Shown piece by piece: positions 12,178 to 14,240 of a stretch of 14,240 nt of DNA; positions within the stretch are counted from its first letter, which is position 1, and every line of letters starts with the position of its first letter. The translations under genes were made by a program, and so were the position numbers. The notes below the pieces were generated by a model, which was not told the DNA's origin, ran no database searches, and was given only the letters and a program-made list of their open reading frames with translations. Source of the stretch: Cyanobacteriota bacterium (GTDB taxonomy: Bacteria; Cyanobacteriota; Cyanobacteriia; Phormidesmidales; Phormidesmidaceae); NCBI GenBank assembly GCA_027483425.1, contig JAIXUR010000417.1, positions 1 to 14,240 on the forward strand. The letters run 5' to 3'.

Positions 12178-13376
12178 CCCTCGATTGGATGCCCACGGCC
12201 CACCGCCTCAGCGCCCTACCCCCCTACGTGTTTGCCCGCCTCGACGAGCTCAAGGCCCGCGCCCGAGAACAGGGCCTCGATTTGATTGACCTGGGCATGG
12301 GCAACCCCGATGGCCCCACCCCGGCCCCAGTGGTCGAAGCGGCCCGCCAGGCCATCGGCGATGCCACCACCCACGGCTACCCGCCCTTTGAGGGCACCGC
12401 CAGTTTTCGCACCGCCATTACCTACTGGTACGATCGCCGCTACGGGGTCGCCCTCGACCCTACCGCCGAGGCCCTGCCCCTGCTGGGGTCGAAGGAGGGC
12501 ATTACCCACCTGGCCATGGCCTTTATTAACCCTGGCGACCTGGTGCTGGTGCCCACCCCGGCCTACCCGGCCCACTTTCGCGGCCCCGTCATTGCCGGGG
12601 CTGAGGTCTATAACCTGCACCTCAGCGCGGCTAATAACTGGCTGATCGATTTTGAGGCGATTCCCCTCGAGGTCGCCCAGCGGGCCAAGGCGCTGTTCTT
12701 TAACTACCCCAACAACCCCACGGCGGCCACCGCGCCCCGGGAGTTTTTTGAGCAGGCCGTGGCCTTTGCCCAACGCCACCAGATTTTGCTGGTGCATGAC
12801 CTCTGCTACGCCGAACTGGCCTTTGATGGCTACCAGCCCACCAGCCTGCTGGAAATTCCCGGTGGCAAAGAGGTGGGGGTGGAGTTTCACACCCTGTCGA
12901 AAACCTACAACATGGCGGGCTGGCGGGTGGGGTTTGTGGTGGGTAACTCCCACATCATTCAGGGTCTGCGCACTCTGAAGACCAACCTAGACTACGGCAT
13001 TTTTGCGGCCCTCCAGCGGGCGGCGGAAACCGCGCTATCCCTGCCGGATCACTACCTGGAAGAGGTGCAGCAGCGCTACTCGGCGCGGCGAGACTTTTTG
13101 ATCGACGAGTTTGCCTCCCTGGGATGGACGGTGGATAAGCCCAAGGCCACCATGTACCTGTGGGTGCCCTGCCCCCTCGACATCCCCTCCTCCACTGAGT
13201 TTGCCCTGACAGTGCTCCAGGAAACCGGGGTGGTCGTGACCCCCGGCAATGCCTTTGGCCCCGGCGGTGAAGGCTACATTCGCGTCAGCTTGATTGCCGA
13301 CTGCGATCGCCTGGCCGTAGCGATGGATCGCATTCGCCAGGCTGGGTTCCGCTTTGCCTCGGATCAGGCGGCCTAG
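12174..13376 (+). CDS. PLP-dependent aminotransferase class I/II, AlaC-like
   Basis: A 400-aa fold-type I aminotransferase. It resembles E. coli AlaC (glutamate-pyruvate aminotransferase) along its whole length: RLSALPPYVFARLDELK at the N-terminus, IDLGMGNPDGPTP (38-50), GSKEGITHLAMAFINPGD (105-122), NYPNNPT with Asn181, VHDLCYAELAFDGY with Asp209 contacting the cofactor ring, and TLSKTYNMAGWRVGF with the PLP-binding Lys243. Arg370 in YIRVSL should bind the substrate carboxylate. Cyanobacterial members are often labelled aspartate or LL-diaminopimelate aminotransferase, but this is not the DapL type. The exact amino donor and keto acid are unknown. A good ribosome-binding site (GGAGG) lies 7 nt before the ATG, inside the end of the dehydrogenase gene, which it overlaps by 4 bp. 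Confidence 0.88.
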   Translation: MTLDWMPTAHRLSALPPYVFARLDELKARAREQGLDLIDLGMGNPDGPTPAPVVEAARQAIGDATTHGYPPFEGTASFRTAITYWYDRRYGVALDPTAEALPLLGSKEGITHLAMAFINPGDLVLVPTPAYPAHFRGPVIAGAEVYNLHLSAANNWLIDFEAIPLEVAQRAKALFFNYPNNPTAATAPREFFEQAVAFAQRHQILLVHDLCYAELAFDGYQPTSLLEIPGGKEVGVEFHTLSKTYNMAGWRVGFVVGNSHIIQGLRTLKTNLDYGIFAALQRAAETALSLPDHYLEEVQQRYSARRDFLIDEFASLGWTVDKPKATMYLWVPCPLDIPSSTEFALTVLQETGVVVTPGNAFGPGGEGYIRVSLIADCDRLAVAMDRIRQAGFRFASDQAA

Positions 13377-13383
13377 CCCCAAT

Positions 13384-13411
13384 CGCGCCGCCTGGGGCCT
13401 GGGGCGGCGCG
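13384..13411 (+). terminator. Hairpin after the aminotransferase gene
   Basis: CGCGCCGCC (13384-13392) and GGCGGCGCG (13403-13411) form a perfect 9-bp GC stem with a 10-nt loop, starting 7 bp after the aminotransferase stop. There is no T-run after it, so termination is plausible but not certain. It would mark the end of the ycf51-dehydrogenase-aminotransferase transcript. Confidence 0.5.
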
Positions 13412-13453
13412 GCTAACCCCATCGCGCCTGCCCCGCACCCAGACCCCAGGCTG

Positions 13454-13459
13454 TATAGT
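13454..13459 (+). promoter_or_regulatory. Candidate -10 box of tatA
   Basis: TATAGT lies 27 bp before the tatA ATG, after the hairpin that follows the aminotransferase gene. A -35 consensus is not visible. Only the position and the -10 match support it. Confidence 0.3.
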
Positions 13460-13486
13460 AAAACAAACCTCCAACCCCCTAGCACC

Positions 13487-13681
13487 ATGTTTAACCTCGG
13501 CTGGACTGAAGTTGTTCTCGTCATTGGGGTAGCCGTGCTGATCTTCGGCCCCAAGAAAATTCCTGAACTGGGCAGCGCCCTGGGCAAGACCCTGCGCGGC
13601 TTTAAAGAAGAAATCAAGGCCCCCGAGGACGTGGCCCTCGACACCTATGAAGATGCCGAAGACGCTGACGTGTATCGTTAG
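13487..13681 (+). CDS. tatA: Sec-independent protein translocase TatA/E subunit
   Basis: A 64-aa member of the TatA/E family, the pore-forming component of the twin-arginine pathway that moves folded proteins across plasma and thylakoid membranes. The short N-terminal membrane helix (GWTEVVLVIGVAVLIF, 5-20) is followed by the hallmark hinge FGPKKIPELG (20-29), then an amphipathic helix (SALGKTLRGFKEEIK) and a short acidic tail ending DAEDADVYR. The family usually has 55-90 residues, so the length is normal. It appears as a single gene with its own candidate promoter. Possible clients in this window are few; the LD-carboxypeptidase has an RR-type leader. SppA follows 49 bp downstream on the same strand. 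Confidence 0.93.
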   Translation: MFNLGWTEVVLVIGVAVLIFGPKKIPELGSALGKTLRGFKEEIKAPEDVALDTYEDAEDADVYR

Positions 13682-13730
13682 GTCTGGCCCTCGTTAGTCT
13701 GGCCCTTTCATACCCCCTAGCGTTATTCCC

Positions 13731-14240
13731 ATGCGGCAATTTTTGAAATATACCCTGGCCAGTCTGACCGGGTCTTTCTTGTTTTTTGTGCTGCTGGGTT
13801 CGTTGCTAACCCTGGGGGCCGTGGGGCTGGTGGGCGTGCTGATCGCCGGCCTCGGGCAAGCGGGTGAGGCTCCCACGGTCGAGAAAGATACCGTGCTGGT
13901 CTACGACCTGTCTACGCTCATTCCTGACTCGCCTGAGGCCATTGACCCCAGAGCGATTTTGCTCGGCGGCGCGCCCCCAGCTGAGGTCACCCTGCGCCAG
14001 GCGGTGTTGGCCATCGAAGCCGCTGCCACTGACGATCGCATCGTCGCTCTATATCTGAAGGGGGGCGGCGCTGGCATGGGTACAGGTCTGGCGAGCCAGG
14101 CCGAGCTCTATGGGGCCATTGAGGCCTTTCGCACTACCGACAAGCCCATTCTGGCCTACGACATTTCCTGGAGTGAGGGAGAATACGCCCTGGCAGCCCT
14201 GGCTGATACCGTTTATCTCCACCCGTTTGGGGAAATTGAG
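13731..14240 (+). CDS. sppA: Signal peptide peptidase SppA / protease IV (5' part, runs off the window)
   Basis: An open frame from ATG 13731 runs 170 codons to the window edge without a stop. The N-terminus MRQFLKYTLASLTGSFLFF plus the following 25 residues makes one membrane anchor. The exported part matches the N-terminal domain of the long (67-kDa type) S49 peptidases: VLVYDLSTLIPDSPE, a segment around VTLRQAVLAIEAAATDDRIVALYL, then KPILAYDISWSEGEYALAAL and ADTVYLHPFGEIE. In E. coli SppA the catalytic Lys lies about 35 residues beyond this point and the Ser in the second domain, so neither is in the window. SppA degrades cleaved signal peptides in the membrane; the cyanobacterial enzyme has also been linked to phycobilisome/antenna acclimation. 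No clear ribosome-binding site precedes the ATG, and no in-frame upstream ATG exists. Confidence 0.9.
   Translation, partial: MRQFLKYTLASLTGSFLFFVLLGSLLTLGAVGLVGVLIAGLGQAGEAPTVEKDTVLVYDLSTLIPDSPEAIDPRAILLGGAPPAEVTLRQAVLAIEAAATDDRIVALYLKGGGAGMGTGLASQAELYGAIEAFRTTDKPILAYDISWSEGEYALAALADTVYLHPFGEIE

Noticed and set aside
12216..12953. 245-codon minus-strand ORF opposite the aminotransferase gene
   Set aside because: It is the shadow of a GC-rich real gene, with Gly/Val/Gln-rich composition and no motifs. The same holds for other long opposite or alternative-frame ORFs, e.g. 1614-2204, 3343-3909 and 11545-11952.
12174..13376. LL-diaminopimelate aminotransferase DapL
   Set aside because: DapL proteins open with a different N-terminal pattern and a GIGDVTEPLP-type motif; this protein follows AlaC along its length.
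13682..13706. Direct repeat GTCTGGCCCT between tatA and sppA
   Set aside because: Two 10-bp copies 15 bp apart in GC-rich DNA; too short to call a feature.
1..14240. CRISPR arrays, tRNA/rRNA genes, integrases, transposases, toxin-antitoxin or defence genes
   Set aside because: I scanned both strands for regularly spaced repeats, tRNA T-loop/anticodon patterns and hallmark proteins and saw none; the short repeats present are the TIR family and small tandem repeats already listed.

Overview
The window looks like chromosomal DNA of a GC-rich filamentous-type cyanobacterium (Leptolyngbya/Nodosilinea-like is my guess; the genus cannot be read from the sequence). The grounds are the octamer GCGATCGC (HIP1), seen about 17 times (e.g. 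351, 892, 1353, 1747, 3106, 3277, 3841, 3862, 4171, 5550, 6187, 9383, 10269, 10945, 11101, 13303), and cyanobacterium-typical genes: the carotenoid desaturase crtD, a Ycf51 family gene, a HEAT-repeat protein of the phycobilisome-lyase-like type, and two conserved proteins of unknown function.

Layout. 1-94: 3' end of an unidentified plus-strand gene. 119-1504: two minus-strand genes (HEAT-repeat protein, TPMT-like methyltransferase) with a 16-bp-stem hairpin between them. 1554-2624: an exported-looking LD-carboxypeptidase (peptidase S66), divergent from the methyltransferase across only 49 bp and convergent with a GT39-like membrane glycosyltransferase (2634-4211, minus, TTG start with a strong ribosome-binding site). 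4212-4468: intergenic, holding one full and one truncated copy of a short TIR-bounded repeat. 4469-5731 (minus): 420-aa protein of unknown function. 6013-7545 (minus): crtD. 7644-8573 (minus): 309-aa protein of unknown function. 8574-9442: about 870 bp without a convincing gene, carrying two more copies of the repeat and several inverted repeats. 9443-10111 (minus): lipoprotein. 10112-10466: divergent intergenic region with a 14-bp perfect palindrome. 10467-13376: compact plus-strand cluster of ycf51, a GldA-like metal-dependent dehydrogenase and an AlaC-like aminotransferase, the last two overlapping by ATGA. 13487-14240: tatA and the first 170 codons of sppA.

Most genes are single-copy housekeeping or accessory cyanobacterial genes with little sign of transfer. 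I see no CRISPR array, defence island, prophage, transposase, tRNA or rRNA. The most notable non-coding signal is a small MITE-like repeat family (about 100 bp, near-perfect 17-bp inverted ends, three copies plus a remnant) confined to the intergenic regions between 4.3 and 9.2 kb. The most notable coding signals are the translationally coupled dehydrogenase/aminotransferase pair, where a substrate-site aspartate of glycerol dehydrogenases appears replaced by cysteine, and the two unrecognised conserved proteins flanking crtD.
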